The notes under the pieces: model-generated
What the model saw: only the letters and a program-made list of their open reading frames with translations
The model's database searches: none
Told to the model about the DNA's origin: nothing
Shown here: positions 1-10,065 of the stretch, piece by piece
Layout of the letters: each line of letters opens with the position of its first letter
Numbering within the stretch: position 1 is the first letter of the stretch
Position numbers and translations under genes: made by a program
Assembly (NCBI RefSeq): GCF_026151205.1
Contig: NW_026971973.1
Coordinates: forward strand, 1 to 12,090
Length of the DNA stretch: 12,090 bases
Reading direction: 5' to 3'
Origin: Bolinopsis microptera
Lineage: Eukaryota; Ctenophora; Tentaculata; Lobata; Bolinopsidae

Positions 1-3000
1 GCTTAAACTTTTTCTATAGTAGTGGGAAAAAAAATTTTAAACCTTAGAAAACATAAAACGGAAAAAATCTTCAAAAAAAAGGTAAAAACCCCAACTTTTT
101 TTGTAAAAAAAATTTGGGAAAATTTTTTCCCCCCAAACTCAAGTTTTTTTTTTTCTCAAGTTAATTTTTTTCCCAAATTTCTTTAAAAGGGAAAAAAAAA
201 AATTTTTAAAAAAAAAAAAAAACTTTTTAAAACTAACAATAATAGTTTTTTTTAGGGCTGGGAAAAAAAGATCCCCAAAACCCCCTAAAACCCACCCCCG
301 GGGGTCAGCCCCCCCTTTTGGGGAAAATTTAAAAAAGTATGGATACCGGGGGGAAAAAAACCCGGGGGGGGGGGGAATGTGGTTGGGGGTTTTTTTAAAC
401 CCTTTTTCCATAAATGGGTGAAAATTTGGCACAGTTGGGCCCCCTAGTTTTTGGCCACAAAGGGGCCCAAAGTTTTTTAAAAGGGAAAATGTTAATGCCC
501 CAAATGTCCCCCCTTTTTTGAATTAAAAACAGAAAAAAAAAACCCCCAAAATTAAAAATAATTTTTAATATCTTTGCACATCAAAAAAGAAATTTTTCAG
601 TCGAGCAACCAGGATTGGGAAAAAAAAATTTTTTAAGCCCCACAAGGGTTTTTTTCCATAAAGGGCTTAATTCATGGTTTCCCCCCCCCGGCTCCTGTAA
701 AAAGCTTTTTTTTTTAAAAACCCCCCCCCCCCCCCTTTTTTTTTTTTTAAAAAAAAAGGAAAAAACCAATGAAAAAATTGGGAAAACGGAACCCCCCCCC
801 AAAATTTTTGTTCTAGAAACCCAAAACAGAAAATGACACGTTTTTTTGGGAGAAAAGGGGGAAACCCCCCAAACAACGTAAAAAAACAAACCTTTTTTAA
901 CCGTGGGATGAACCCCCCTTTTTGCTGTCCCCTCTAAACCCCCACCCGGGGGTTGTCCCCCCGCTTAGTTTTTCCCGTGCCAAAAAAATGTGCGGGGTTT
1001 TTAAACCCAAAAATTAATGAAAAAGGGTTTTTTATTTTCAACTTTTTGATTTTAAAGGGCCCTTTTTTAAAAAAAAATTCCCCGAAAAATGTGGGAAATC
1101 AAAAAATTTTTTTAAAAAAATTCCCCAAATTGGAGTTTTTTTAAAAAAGGTCAACTTTTAAAAATTTCCCAAAACCCGGGCTGCAAAGGTAAGTTTTTGG
1201 AATTTTTCTAAAATTTTTTTATTTTTTCAGATACGCCCAAAAAAATTTTACTCCCCCTTTTTTCAAAAATCCGAAAAAGAAAGGTAATAAATCTTTTTGA
1301 AAAATTAATTCATCCCTTTTTTTTGCAAAGCCCCGGGGGAAACTCTTTTTTTTGGGTTTTTATTCAATTTTTTTTTTTTGTATCCAAGTTTTCAAAAAAA
1401 TTCAATCCCTTTTTTTGTTAATGTTTTTGGGTTTTCACATCCATTTTAAAAAAAGAGTTAAAAAAAACCCTGGACCCACCGATTTGGAAAAAATTTCCCC
1501 AACTGAAAAATTTTAGCAGTTTCCCCTCTTGGTAATGGCCCAAACTATAAAAAAAAAATCTTGGTAAAAGAAAACAAAAAAACCCCCATGAAATTTTTTT
1601 TCCCCTAATACACTGTTAGAAAAAAAAAAGGGGGACAGGACCTTGGAGAAAAAAAAAAAAAACCCAAAAAAACCCCCGAAAACAAGTTCCCCAACCCCGG
1701 TAAAAAATTTTTCCTAACTCGGGAAAAAAAGCGTCCCCCAAACCCTGTTTCCCCCCCGGTAGCAAAACCCAAGAACAGAAATTTTCCAGCAATGGGAAAA
1801 TTTAAAACTTTTGGGGGTAAAAATAATTTTGTAAATTTTTACTACCCTTTTTAAAAAAAAAGTTTTCCCCAAATGCTTTAAAAAGGAAAAAATTGGTTTT
1901 TTTTTTCATCTGACGGGGCCCTTATTTAAACCCTTTAATTTCAGGTTTGCTAAAAAAAAAGCGCTCGGAAAAAAAAATCACTGAGGATGTAAAATTCCCA
2001 TTTAAATCCCAGTCCCCAAAATTTTCATATTTTGGGTTAAACTTAGAAAAAAGGAAAAAGACAAAATTGTTTTTATTCCCCAAATTTTCCCCCGATATCA
2101 CCAGAAAAAAATAGATTTTTAAAAAGTTTTTTTTATCTTTTTTTTCCCGTTCCGATTTTTTGTAATTTTTGCCCCCATAAAGTAAAAAATAATCAGCCGA
2201 AATTTTTTTTTTAATTTTTTGCTCTAAAAATTTTTTCTACTACCAATTTAAAAATTTAAATAATTTTTTAATTTTTAAAAATTTCTACTTTTAAAAATTT
2301 AATTAACTCCCAAATTTTTAAAAACCCCGTTTTTTTAAAAGGGGGGGTTTTTGTTTTAGCCAAAACCCTTTTTTAAGTGGGAAAAAAAAAAATGAATTTT
2401 CCCCCGAACTTTTGAAAAGCTTTTTTAAAAGGTTTTTTTTTTTTTCCAGAATTGGTTTTTTTTTATTCTGTAAAACCCGGGCCCCCCCCCCCTGGGAAAA
2501 TTTTTAAACCAATATTGGTTTTTTTAAGAACCTACCCAAAGTGCATAAAGTTTAAAAAATTTTTCCATATTAAATTACTATTACAAAATATGAAAAATAT
2601 TTTGGGGCCCCCCAACCCCCCCCCCCGATCATAGAGGGTTTTTCCCTTTTTTCTACGTAAACTTAAAATACAAAAAACATCCCCTTTTTTTTTTTGTTTT
2701 TCGCTTTTAAAAACCTACAAATTTAAAAGTGTAAGTCCCCCCCCTAATTTTTAAAAATTTTTCCCCCAGCCCCCACTACCAGTACCCGAACCCCTCCCCA
2801 AAAAAGTAAAATCCCCTAGAAACCCCTTTCGTAGGTCCCCCCCGGGGCCCCCTTTTTTTAAATGAATCTTCCCCCCAAAAATTCCCAAATTCCCCCCAAA
2901 TTCTTACCCTTTTAAAAAAATATAACTGCAAAAACAGGAAAAATTTTTTTGGTTTGAAAACCCCGGGAAAACCCTGGAAAATGCCTTGTCCCAAAAAAAG

Positions 3001-5728
3001 TTTTTTTCCCCTTTCCCTTTACTGGCCTTATTTTTTTAAAAAAAAAGTTTTAAGCTTTTTTTTAAAAAACCCTTAAAAAACACAACCTTGCTTGAAGCTT
3101 CAACAAAACAACAGCCCCTAAATTTAAAACCCAAAAAACCCTTTTTTCCCCAACCCCTTTCCCCCAAATATACTAAATTTACTAAATTTCCCTTTTACGT
3201 TTAAAATTACAAGAAAATTTTTTAGCTGAAAATTTTGAAAATTTAAAACTGTTTGGGGTTTAACCAGATCCTTAGCAAACGCCTTGTAACCAAAAAAACC
3301 CCCAACCGAGCCCCAAGCTTCCTCCCCCTCCCCAAGCAATAAATTATTAAAATTTTTTTAAAAAAACTTTTTTTTTTTTTAATTCCCAAAAAAAATTGGG
3401 AAAAAGTACCCGGCCCCCAAACAAAACAAGAAAAAAAAAAACCAAAAAAAAAACCCCCCGGGGATACCCAAAAAAAAGGGGAATATCCAAAGCCCAAAAT
3501 GGGGCAAAAAACTTTTTTGAAGTTTTGGGGGCCCCAACTCAAACTGACAGTCCCCCCCGACATCTCCTCCCCCCCTGAAAAAATTAAAAAAAAATCAAAA
3601 AAAAAAACTAAAAAAGGGGCGGGTTTTAAAAAATTTAAAAAAATCCCCTTTTAAAAGCTTATTTTTAAATCAACAAGATCGCCCCGGTTCAAGTAAAAAA
3701 AATGGAGTAAATAAATTAACCTCCAACAGGAGAAAATCCCCCCGACCCCCCGGGGTTTTTTTGGGTTTTTTTGTTATTCCGGTAAAATTGTCAACTCGAG
3801 GTTAGGGAAAAAAATCTTCGCCCCTTTGCCATAATAATGTCCCCCTTAAACAAAAAATGCCGCCAAAAAATTTTTTTAAAAACTTTCCGTAAGAAACCAG
3901 CGAAAATTTTAATTTTTTGGGGCAAAAATTTTCCCTGCCCATCCTTTTTTGATTTTAAATGTGGGCCCCAAAAACGAAAAAAAGGGATAAAAAAAAATTT
4001 TCTTTCCAACAAAAAAAAAAAAAAGAAATCGGGGGGGAAATTTTTAATAAAATTGGGGCAAATTGCAAGAGATAACCCCGCCCCGTGGGTTTTTCCCCAA
4101 GCCCATAAAATTTGCCAAAAACAAAACCCCTTTTTTTTTGGAATTTTAAAATTCCCCATAAAGGCATAAAAATTTTTGTAAACCCCCCCAATAAGCAGGC
4201 TGTAAAGGAGGCCCCCCTTCCCCCCCTTCAAAAACGGCCCCAAAAACTAAAAAGAATATCCCCACTCACCATAAACCCCAAAACAAAGGGGAAATGGCCC
4301 CCCTTCCCCCCCATAAAAACCCCAAGTTTTCCCCCGACAAGCGGGGAAAAACCAAATTTTACCCAGAAGCCCAATAGAAAGCCTGTTGTCCCCCCAAAAA
4401 CCTTTTTAAACCCCCTCCCCCCACTCATTAAAAGCCCACCCAGTTTTTTGTGACGGAAAAACCAAGTACTTGAACCCCCCAGAAAAAATGTCCCAATCGG
4501 AAAACTCCTTCCCTTCCATTTCCAGACTTCCCCAAAAATTTTTGGCAACCCCCCAAATAGCCCAAAAAAATTTTCCCCCCGCAGCGCACCCCCCCCAGAA
4601 GGTTTTGGGGAATGGCGGGGGACAATGCAACAAACCCAAAAAAACCCCAACCCCAGGCCCAAAAAATTTTCCCAGTGAAAATTTTGGGCCCGGGCCCCAT
4701 TGGTTTAGGAAACTTTACGAAAAAACCAAAAAGGGAAAAAGGGCCACCCCTGTGACCCCCAAAAAACGAAAGCCCAAAGAGCGGGGGGGGGGGCAAAAAT
4801 AACCTAAAGGGGAAAAAACTCGTAATACCCAAAAACCCCCCAAAAAGGACCGAATCGTGGGGGCCCTTTCCCCCGGGGGAAAAAGGGACTCAAAAAGGTG
4901 GGGAATGGGGGGAAAATTCCCCCCTTTTTAAAAGGCCCCCCACCTGGGGGAGTTAAAAATTTTTTTAAAATCCAAACCCAAAAAGAAAGGGGTTTCCAGG
5001 CAAAAACGGTCCCCCCAAAGTTTTTCCCTCCGAAGGGGCACCCCATCCCCCTGGCGGGCCCCCGGGAAAACTGGGCCCCCGGGGAACCCCCCCCAAAAAC
5101 GTAAAACGGGCCCCAAACCGGGCCCTTTTTTCCGCAAGTTTGAAGCCACCCCCTTTTTTAATGGGAAAAAAAAGGCCCCCCCATACCAATATTTTTTACG
5201 GAAACGGGGATGGGAAAAAAGAAAAAAGGGAAAAAAATTTTTAAAAAAATTTTAAACGGATTTTTTAAAAACAATTTTTTTGGAAAGATATAAAAAAAAA
5301 CCCCAAAGAGATTTTTTATTTTTCGGGAGATCAATTTTATCATATTGCAAAAAAAAACCATTGGTTTTTTGGGGAGGGGAGCTTTGGGAAGGGTGGGCAA
5401 AATGCCCCAATATCCCTAAAATTTTTTGGTAAAAAAGAAAAAAGAATTTTAAAATTTAAACCAAAAAAATGCGGGGGGGCTTGGGGAAGGGGGGCCCCAA
5501 TTTTTAAGAAATTAGTTGCAAAAAAAAAACCATGCCCAAAAGCCGGCCCCCCAAATTTTAAATAAAAACCCTTTTTTTGCGTTTTTAAAAAAAGAATAAA
5601 GGGGAACCCCCCGAATTGCAAATGTTCAGTGGGTTTTTTCTTTTTAATAAACGGGTTTTTCCCAAAACATGGGGCCCGTCCCCCCTAAAAAAAATGTGAC
5701 CCCCCCCGGGGGGGTCCCCCCTTAAATT
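1..5728. other. Homopolymer-smeared sequence with no supportable gene
   Basis: This 5.7 kb stretch consists mostly of adjoining single-base runs. The block at about 708-769 passes from T to A, C, T and A with hardly any other base. Reading frames of 60-150 codons appear on both strands, often overlapping (for example 3791-4243 minus against 3837-4169 plus, and 4228-4662 minus against 4470-4802 plus). Their translations are dominated by Phe, Lys, Pro and Gly, which is what AAA, TTT, CCC and GGG runs give on either strand. Long runs also lack stop codons, so open frames here carry little weight. I see no recognisable protein motif, RNA gene, clear terminal repeat or array. The likeliest explanation is poor base calling or an uncorrected contig end. 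Genuine genomic DNA probably underlies it, but gene content cannot be read from this text. Confidence 0.8.
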
Positions 5729-5730
5729 AA

Positions 5731-5988
5731 ATGGCAACGAACATAAGTATAAAACCGAGCCTCGGGCCCTCGTTAATAGAAGAAGTAATTACAGTGAGGT
5801 TGGACTGTGTTTGCGAACATCTCAAACCGGAAAGTAGTTTAAATTATCCCGGTAAAGCAGATGGGTGGAAAAAAGTGTGGCGTTTTGAGAAGCCAATGCC
5901 CATACAAACAGATAAAATAGAATTAAATTTTTCCTGCCAATATGTAACGGCTGAGTATTGCCCCGAAATTTTCCGCCCCCAAACTTAA
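5731..5988 (+). CDS. Unidentified small open frame, possible exon
   Basis: I do not recognise this 85-residue frame. It begins MATNISIKPS directly after an in-frame TAA, so ATG at 5731 is the only start in this frame; if this is an internal exon, the true start lies elsewhere. Unlike the frames to its left, it uses a varied codon set and has a normal mix of residues. It has four Cys (two in LDCVC, two in CQYVTAEYC) and a Trp/Lys patch, GWKKVWRFEKP. There is no signal peptide or membrane segment. After the stop the same frame passes a second stop (5992-5994) and then reads on to 6105 with a similar patch, DNWWKKVTQFNIP, hinting at two related units or a frame broken by errors. It could be a real exon, a decayed gene or chance. 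The abrupt return to normal composition at its left edge is its main support. Confidence 0.3.
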   Translation: MATNISIKPSLGPSLIEEVITVRLDCVCEHLKPESSLNYPGKADGWKKVWRFEKPMPIQTDKIELNFSCQYVTAEYCPEIFRPQT

Positions 5989-6281
5989 GATTAAAGTGCA
6001 GAAAATTGTGAGGATAACTGGTGGAAGAAGGTTACCCAATTTAATATACCAAATATAAGTAAAAAGAAATACAATTTAAGGTGGATGAACCTGGTTTTAT
6101 TTTAATTATGAATAAGTTGTAATAATTTCATCATGGTAAACACCAACAAAAAATAAAAAAATAGAACATTAGAAATTGCATAAAGAAAAAGCCACGAACG
6201 TCCCATAGGTTGGGGGAGTCTTTACCACCCTTGAAGGATAATACCGTATTCGTTAAAGATCAAAGCAACCTGACCTGCCTT

Positions 6282-6331
6282 CCCCCCCCCACCCACCCCC
6301 CCCCCCCCCCCCCCCCCCGCCCCCCCACCCC
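6282..6331. repeat. Near-pure C tract
   Basis: Fifty bases are all C except A at 6291, 6295 and 6327 and G at 6319. The longest uninterrupted block is 23 C at 6296-6318. A true tract like this could form a G-quadruplex on the minus strand and an i-motif on the plus strand. The same window shows heavy homopolymer inflation elsewhere, so the length is not trustworthy and the tract may be largely a sequencing artefact. Confidence 0.85.
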
Positions 6332-7379
6332 GTTTTTTTGTCCACATGTAACCACATCCCATAAAGCTTATTGGCAATAAACAGAATTAAACGCAAACAT
6401 CTAACCCTGCAGTGTGGGAAGGTTTTTTATGTTTCACGAAGCAGCACCATAAAATTTTTCCTGTAACGAAATGGGAACCGCAGCACCAGAGTTTCCGGGC
6501 CTTCAAAGGATATCGGGGAAACAACGGTGGGAATTAAAACTCCAAATCCTCTTGCCAAAGAAAGGGGGATAATGCCCCGGAAAAGCGCGGTAATTAATTT
6601 CCCCCACAAATAGAAATTTAAATAAATATAAAATAATTTTTATTTTATTTTACTTTTATAACACAAAACTTTTTTCAGGTTTTTATAAAAGTCCCACTAA
6701 AAGTGAGAGCCCAAAAACACTATTGGGTATTTGGGTAACCCCCTGGGTGGAATCCATTTCACAGTCCCCCCCACTCTTGCCAATTAGCATGCCCAAAACC
6801 TAACCTTAAAACACTTTAATTATAACCACACATAAACCCCCGGCCAGGGGGCCGCCAGCTTTATATTTTCAATTAATTCCCCCCGCCCCGACGCGCGGAA
6901 AACAAAGTTATAATAATTTCGAGTGGGCCGAAAGAGCCACGAGGGCAATTAGTTAATGAAAAAAAACCCCGACCGTGCTATTAGTCAGAGAAAGTTTTTT
7001 ATTTTAATAAAAACATTAACGGTGGCCGGTGTGTATTTTTATGTGTTTATAAAACCCCCTCCGGGTTAGTGCTTTGAGGAAAACCAACCCCCCAAAATTA
7101 TGACCCATTTTACTCTAAATTCCTAGCATATATGGAGAACAGAAATGGTAAAATATGAAAAAATGGAAAATTGGGGGACTACCAAATAAATATAATACAA
7201 AGAACACAACTAAGGTAAACTAAGACCCCTTTTGAAAATTGGCGTTATAACCTAAAAACATTTTATTTCCCTCAGTCCCAGAAACCGTGGAAAGAATCTC
7301 GGAAATAAGGGCCACGTAGACCGGAAGTTTAAGCCTGGGCAAGGCCGGATAAAATGGTAGAAGCTGTATATAAATGGGA

Positions 7380-7422
7380 GTCGGTTGTCATGGAAGGTTA
7401 TCAAATCAAAGTTATGACCGAC
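7380..7422. repeat. Short imperfect inverted repeat
   Basis: The arm gtcggttgtcat (7380-7391) can pair with atgaccgac (7414-7422): nine base pairs with three bases bulged in the left arm and a 22-base loop. No element boundary, duplicated target or gene accompanies it. It may be chance or part of an unrecognised repeat. Confidence 0.25.
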
Positions 7423-8307
7423 TAATAATACTGAGGCCTTTTATAAAATTCAAAACCCACGAAAAACCCCAAAATTACCCGACAACAAATCAAAAGGATG
7501 CACCGTCGAGACAAGTTATTTTTTTTTATCCCCAGGAACTTGGTCCAAATTAATGTATAGTTTTATAAGTTTAAATGTAAACAGTGGGCCTTGAGTTTTT
7601 TGCCCACCCGCCTTGCAATTTAGAAAACCGATAACGTAAGATCCAAGGGTTGGGGGGTATGTATAGTATTCTACGTATAAGGCCATAGGGTTTACAACGT
7701 GACATTTTTTTTTTAACCCAATGCCGGATCGTAAGTAGTATTAAGACCCCATAACGTGATACAAAACCACAATCATCAAAACACGTGAACCCAGTGGCCG
7801 GGGGTAAATGAAAATTCTCATGGAAAATTTATCAAAACAATAAACAAATCTTTTTGAAGCCAATAATTAAGAGCCGGGGGGCGGGATTAATAGAAACTTA
7901 GGCCCGGTATTATTCCCCATTCCAGCGGGAAAAAACTAAACAGCGAGGGAGCCGGGATTATCAAAAAATCCGATTTAGCGGGGGAAGCGAGGGATTTTAA
8001 ATAAAATCCAGAAACCCCCCCTTAATTCCCCTATCCCGTAGGGGGTTTATAACCCAGTAAACCCACCCAAGTGGGGCCCCTTTTTTTTGTTATTTTCGCT
8101 GATGTTTATAAGCGTTTTTTTTGTTTAAGAATAAGGAACCGATACTCCCTTATACATAAAAAGATAATAACTGGATTATTCCCCTCTAACCTAATGGGGG
8201 TTTTTTTTGGAAATTTTTGAGTTACACAAAGGCCCTTCCATCCCTTGTAAAACTTGTTAGAAAGAAAGCCTTTTTAGTCAAAAACAACAAATATGTTCCA
8301 CTTTTAA

Positions 8308-8329
8308 GGGGGGGGGGGTGGGGGGGGGG
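8308..8329. repeat. G tract
   Basis: Eleven G, one T, then ten G. This is the plus-strand counterpart in kind of the C tract at 6.3 kb. It could be a real G tract, but it sits in the part of the window where run lengths are unreliable. No gene is adjacent. Confidence 0.8.
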
Positions 8330-8701
8330 AACTTGGTTTATTCGAGATAGCAAGTTTTGACCAACCAAACCCTATTAAAGGGACCCGGTTTGATTGAAAT
8401 TTTTTTTGAGGGGGTACCCCCCCCCCGACCCCTAACCCGCCCCAAAAAACGGGGGTGCCCCGCCCGGGGCAGCCACGCCCCCGATAACATTTTGGGGGTC
8501 CTAAATAAGGCTTTCCAAATTTTTAAGCCCCAAAATTTTACCCAAAAACATTCTCAAAACCCAGATTTTTAAAAGGTTGCTTTTCTTACCTTTAGCCCTT
8601 TAGTAATCCCCTGAAACCCGTAAATATGATATTTTCAAGTCAAGAGAATTTTTGGACAAAACCAATGACTGAGTTTATTTAATAAGCCAACAAAACCCAT
8701 A

Positions 8702-8778
8702 TGACCAAAAAATATGGGGCCCATACGGCCCCACCAATATTTTGATCGATTTTTTGGGCCCCTATAAAATTTTGGTCA
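8702..8778. repeat. Imperfect inverted repeat, unit 1
   Basis: The left arm at 8702-8722 (tgaccaaaaaatatggggcc plus one C) is nearly the reverse complement of 8756-8778 (gggcccctataaaattttgg then tca). The arms match at both ends, with slippage in the A/T middle and a 33-base spacer. It could fold into a long hairpin or be the edge structure of a small non-autonomous element. Confidence 0.5.
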
Positions 8779-8901
8779 AAATCATCCAAATATATTTTTT
8801 AAAATGAAATTTAACCGATTTTTTTTATGGGAGGTAAATGAGCCGTAATATTACACAACCATTATAACCAAAATTCGCCCCCCATATCTCGGTCGCCGAT
8901 T

Positions 8902-8929
8902 TTTTGGCAAAACTGGATTTTTGCCAAAA
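8902..8929. repeat. Perfect 11-bp inverted repeat, unit 2
   Basis: ttttggcaaaa (8902-8912) is followed after six bases (ctggat) by its exact reverse complement ttttgccaaaa (8919-8929). It lies just after the word tcgccgat, the same place relative to the repeat unit as the hairpins near 8760 and 9240. Confidence 0.65.
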
Positions 8930-9238
8930 CAAATAGAACTCCAATAGGGGGTTTCAGATATTTGTAACATGAAATTTTTCCGTAAAGAATCCAAACGAAA
9001 AAATCCGCCAATCTACCCTCCAAGTTTTTTTTAATATAGGGAAAATTTGAAATCGGCCGTTTAAAAAAAAATTATTGGCGGCCCCCCCATAATTCTAAAA
9101 TGCCCGGTGCAAAAAAAATACAAAAGGTCATACTTTAAATTCCCTGAAAAGTTTTTCGTGGAAACTAAATTATATCCTAATTAAGTACAAACACCGGCCC
9201 CCTACAAGCTTGGTGCAAGGAATTAGATTTACGTGCCG

Positions 9239-9270
9239 ATTATTTTGGCCGCCTGTGGGCCCAAAATAAT
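9239..9270. repeat. Perfect 10-bp inverted repeat, unit 3
   Basis: attattttgg (9239-9248) and ccaaaataat (9261-9270) are exact reverse complements with a 12-base spacer. The left arm directly follows gccg, as the second unit's hairpin follows tcgccgat, supporting a shared origin. Confidence 0.6.
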
Positions 9271-9400
9271 ATACCATCCGATAGGAAAAAAAACCGCCCC
9301 CAAAAATATTCGGATAGGTCCGCAAGAAAAGCGGAAACCTAGCGCAAAAGGTTTTTGCCCCTATAAAAAAGGTTAAGACTTAAAATAACTGGGGAGGTCC

Positions 9401-9471
9401 ATAATAATAATTTAACAAAACCGCGGGCAAAGCAAATAAAACAACAAAACGAATAATCAAATAAATAAACA
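9401..9471 (+). other. A-rich stretch, possible 3' tail of an older retroposon
   Basis: The stretch is rich in AATAA and AAATAAA-like words (ataataataat at the left, aataatcaaataaataaac at the right) and lies between the hairpin-repeat zone and the SINE. Tails of this kind end many non-LTR retroposons, so it might close an older element covering part of the zone to its left. No body of such an element could be identified, so this is an inference. Confidence 0.25.
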
Positions 9472-9632
9472 TGCCGGCGTCCCCCCCCGCGTATTAATGT
9501 ATCGCTCGTGCCCGTTTTACTCTATGTGGTTTAATTGGCGTACTATTGTTTTTTTTGGAACCGTCCCCCCACAAATTGAACTAAATTGTGGAAAATGGGA
9601 AAAAAGGGGGGAAAGGCCTCCCTTTTTCTCGC

Positions 9633-9730
9633 AACGGCGAGTAGCGCAAAGTTGGTTATTTAGAACACCAGCCTTTTGCAATTCCGTCGGAGGGTTGATG
9701 GGGCGAGTTTTCGAATCCCAATGTCAACCA
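9633..9730 (+). promoter_or_regulatory. tRNA-like head with A and B boxes (Pol III)
   Basis: The A box is tagcgcaaagttgg (9642-9655), matching the usual TAGCGCA-GTTGG core with extra A bases. It is followed by ttatttagaacacc, close to the normal TTAGAGCACC D-arm continuation. The B box is gttttcgaatccc (9707-9719), the standard GTTCGAATCCC with two additional T. A Cys/Ala/Gln-like TTTTGCAA loop lies between them at 9674-9681. The extra bases in both boxes are in runs, as expected from run-length errors, though SINE decay would look similar. The acceptor ends do not pair well, so this is not a functional tRNA gene. Confidence 0.6.
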
Positions 9731-10065
9731 TCCCTGCCCCCTGGTTTAGGGGTTGAGCGTCGTTGATGACGTTCCAAGCTTAAGGAAATTCCCTAGTGGT
9801 CCCTAATGCAGCCCCCCCGGTTTAACTTCGCCCGACTACTCCCGGTAAAATCGGGGTGTGTGAAGGGTTAAATGAGACTGGCCCATTGGCGAAGCAGTCT
9901 CGGCGAATTAAAGTCTAATGGTACACACTACTGTTTTAAGTTTAACAGCAGTCCCACTGGCCCAAAAATAAATCCTTCGGAACTTCCTTTTTCCCGCAAT
10001 TGGGGCACCTGGTTTGCAAACGTGCGTAAAAAACAATGTAGCCTGTTTTTGGTAAAAATACTTCG

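Larger units (their letters stand above)
5989..8700. other. Long non-coding stretch, no gene seen
   Basis: Stops are frequent in all six frames and the longest frame is only 60 codons (6427-6609, minus), with nothing recognisable in it. Composition is AT-rich with scattered runs of C, G, T or A, less smeared than the DNA to the left but still suspicious. Exceptions are the C tract, the G tract and a small inverted repeat, listed separately. An AT-rich patch at about 6612-6665 could be a polyadenylation or retroposon-tail remnant, but nothing beside it supports that. I see no tRNA, rRNA, terminal repeat or coding motif. Confidence 0.6.
8702..9290. repeat. Degenerate repeat zone with three hairpin-bearing units
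   Basis: Three places share a similar layout: a CGAT word followed by a T-rich run and GG, then a hairpin. They begin near 8747 (cgattttttggg), 8897 (cgattttttggc) and 9237 (cgattattttggcc). The first two units also share a later word, atgaaattt (8804-8812 and 8969-8977). The start-to-start distances are about 150 and 340 bases, so a missing or decayed unit between the second and third is possible. This looks like an old tandem or clustered repeat. I do not recognise the family. Similarity is judged by eye and runs of T raise the chance of false matches. Confidence 0.4.

Noticed and set aside
139-1144. Small frames at the left end of the window
   Set aside because: Same homopolymer-derived composition on both strands, with no motif or coding signal.
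1187-1230. A GTAAGT-like donor followed by a T-rich tract and CAG resembling a very short intron
   Set aside because: These words arise easily in T- and A-run sequence, and there is no coding sequence on either side.
3791-5189. Several overlapping frames of 70-150 codons on both strands
   Set aside because: They are composed mostly of Phe, Lys, Pro and Gly from homopolymer codons, overlap antiparallel to each other and contain no recognisable motif. Long runs simply lack stops.
6427-6609. Minus-strand 60-codon frame with a hydrophobic start
   Set aside because: Too short, no recognised motif, surrounded by stops, and in a stretch with doubtful run lengths.
7367-7375. TATA-box-like word tatataaat
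   Set aside because: Common in AT-rich DNA. No transcript, initiator or downstream coding frame supports it.
9633-9730. A functional tRNA gene
   Set aside because: A and B boxes are present, but the acceptor ends do not pair, the anticodon arm is poorly formed and extra bases disrupt both arms. A SINE head or tRNA pseudogene fits better.
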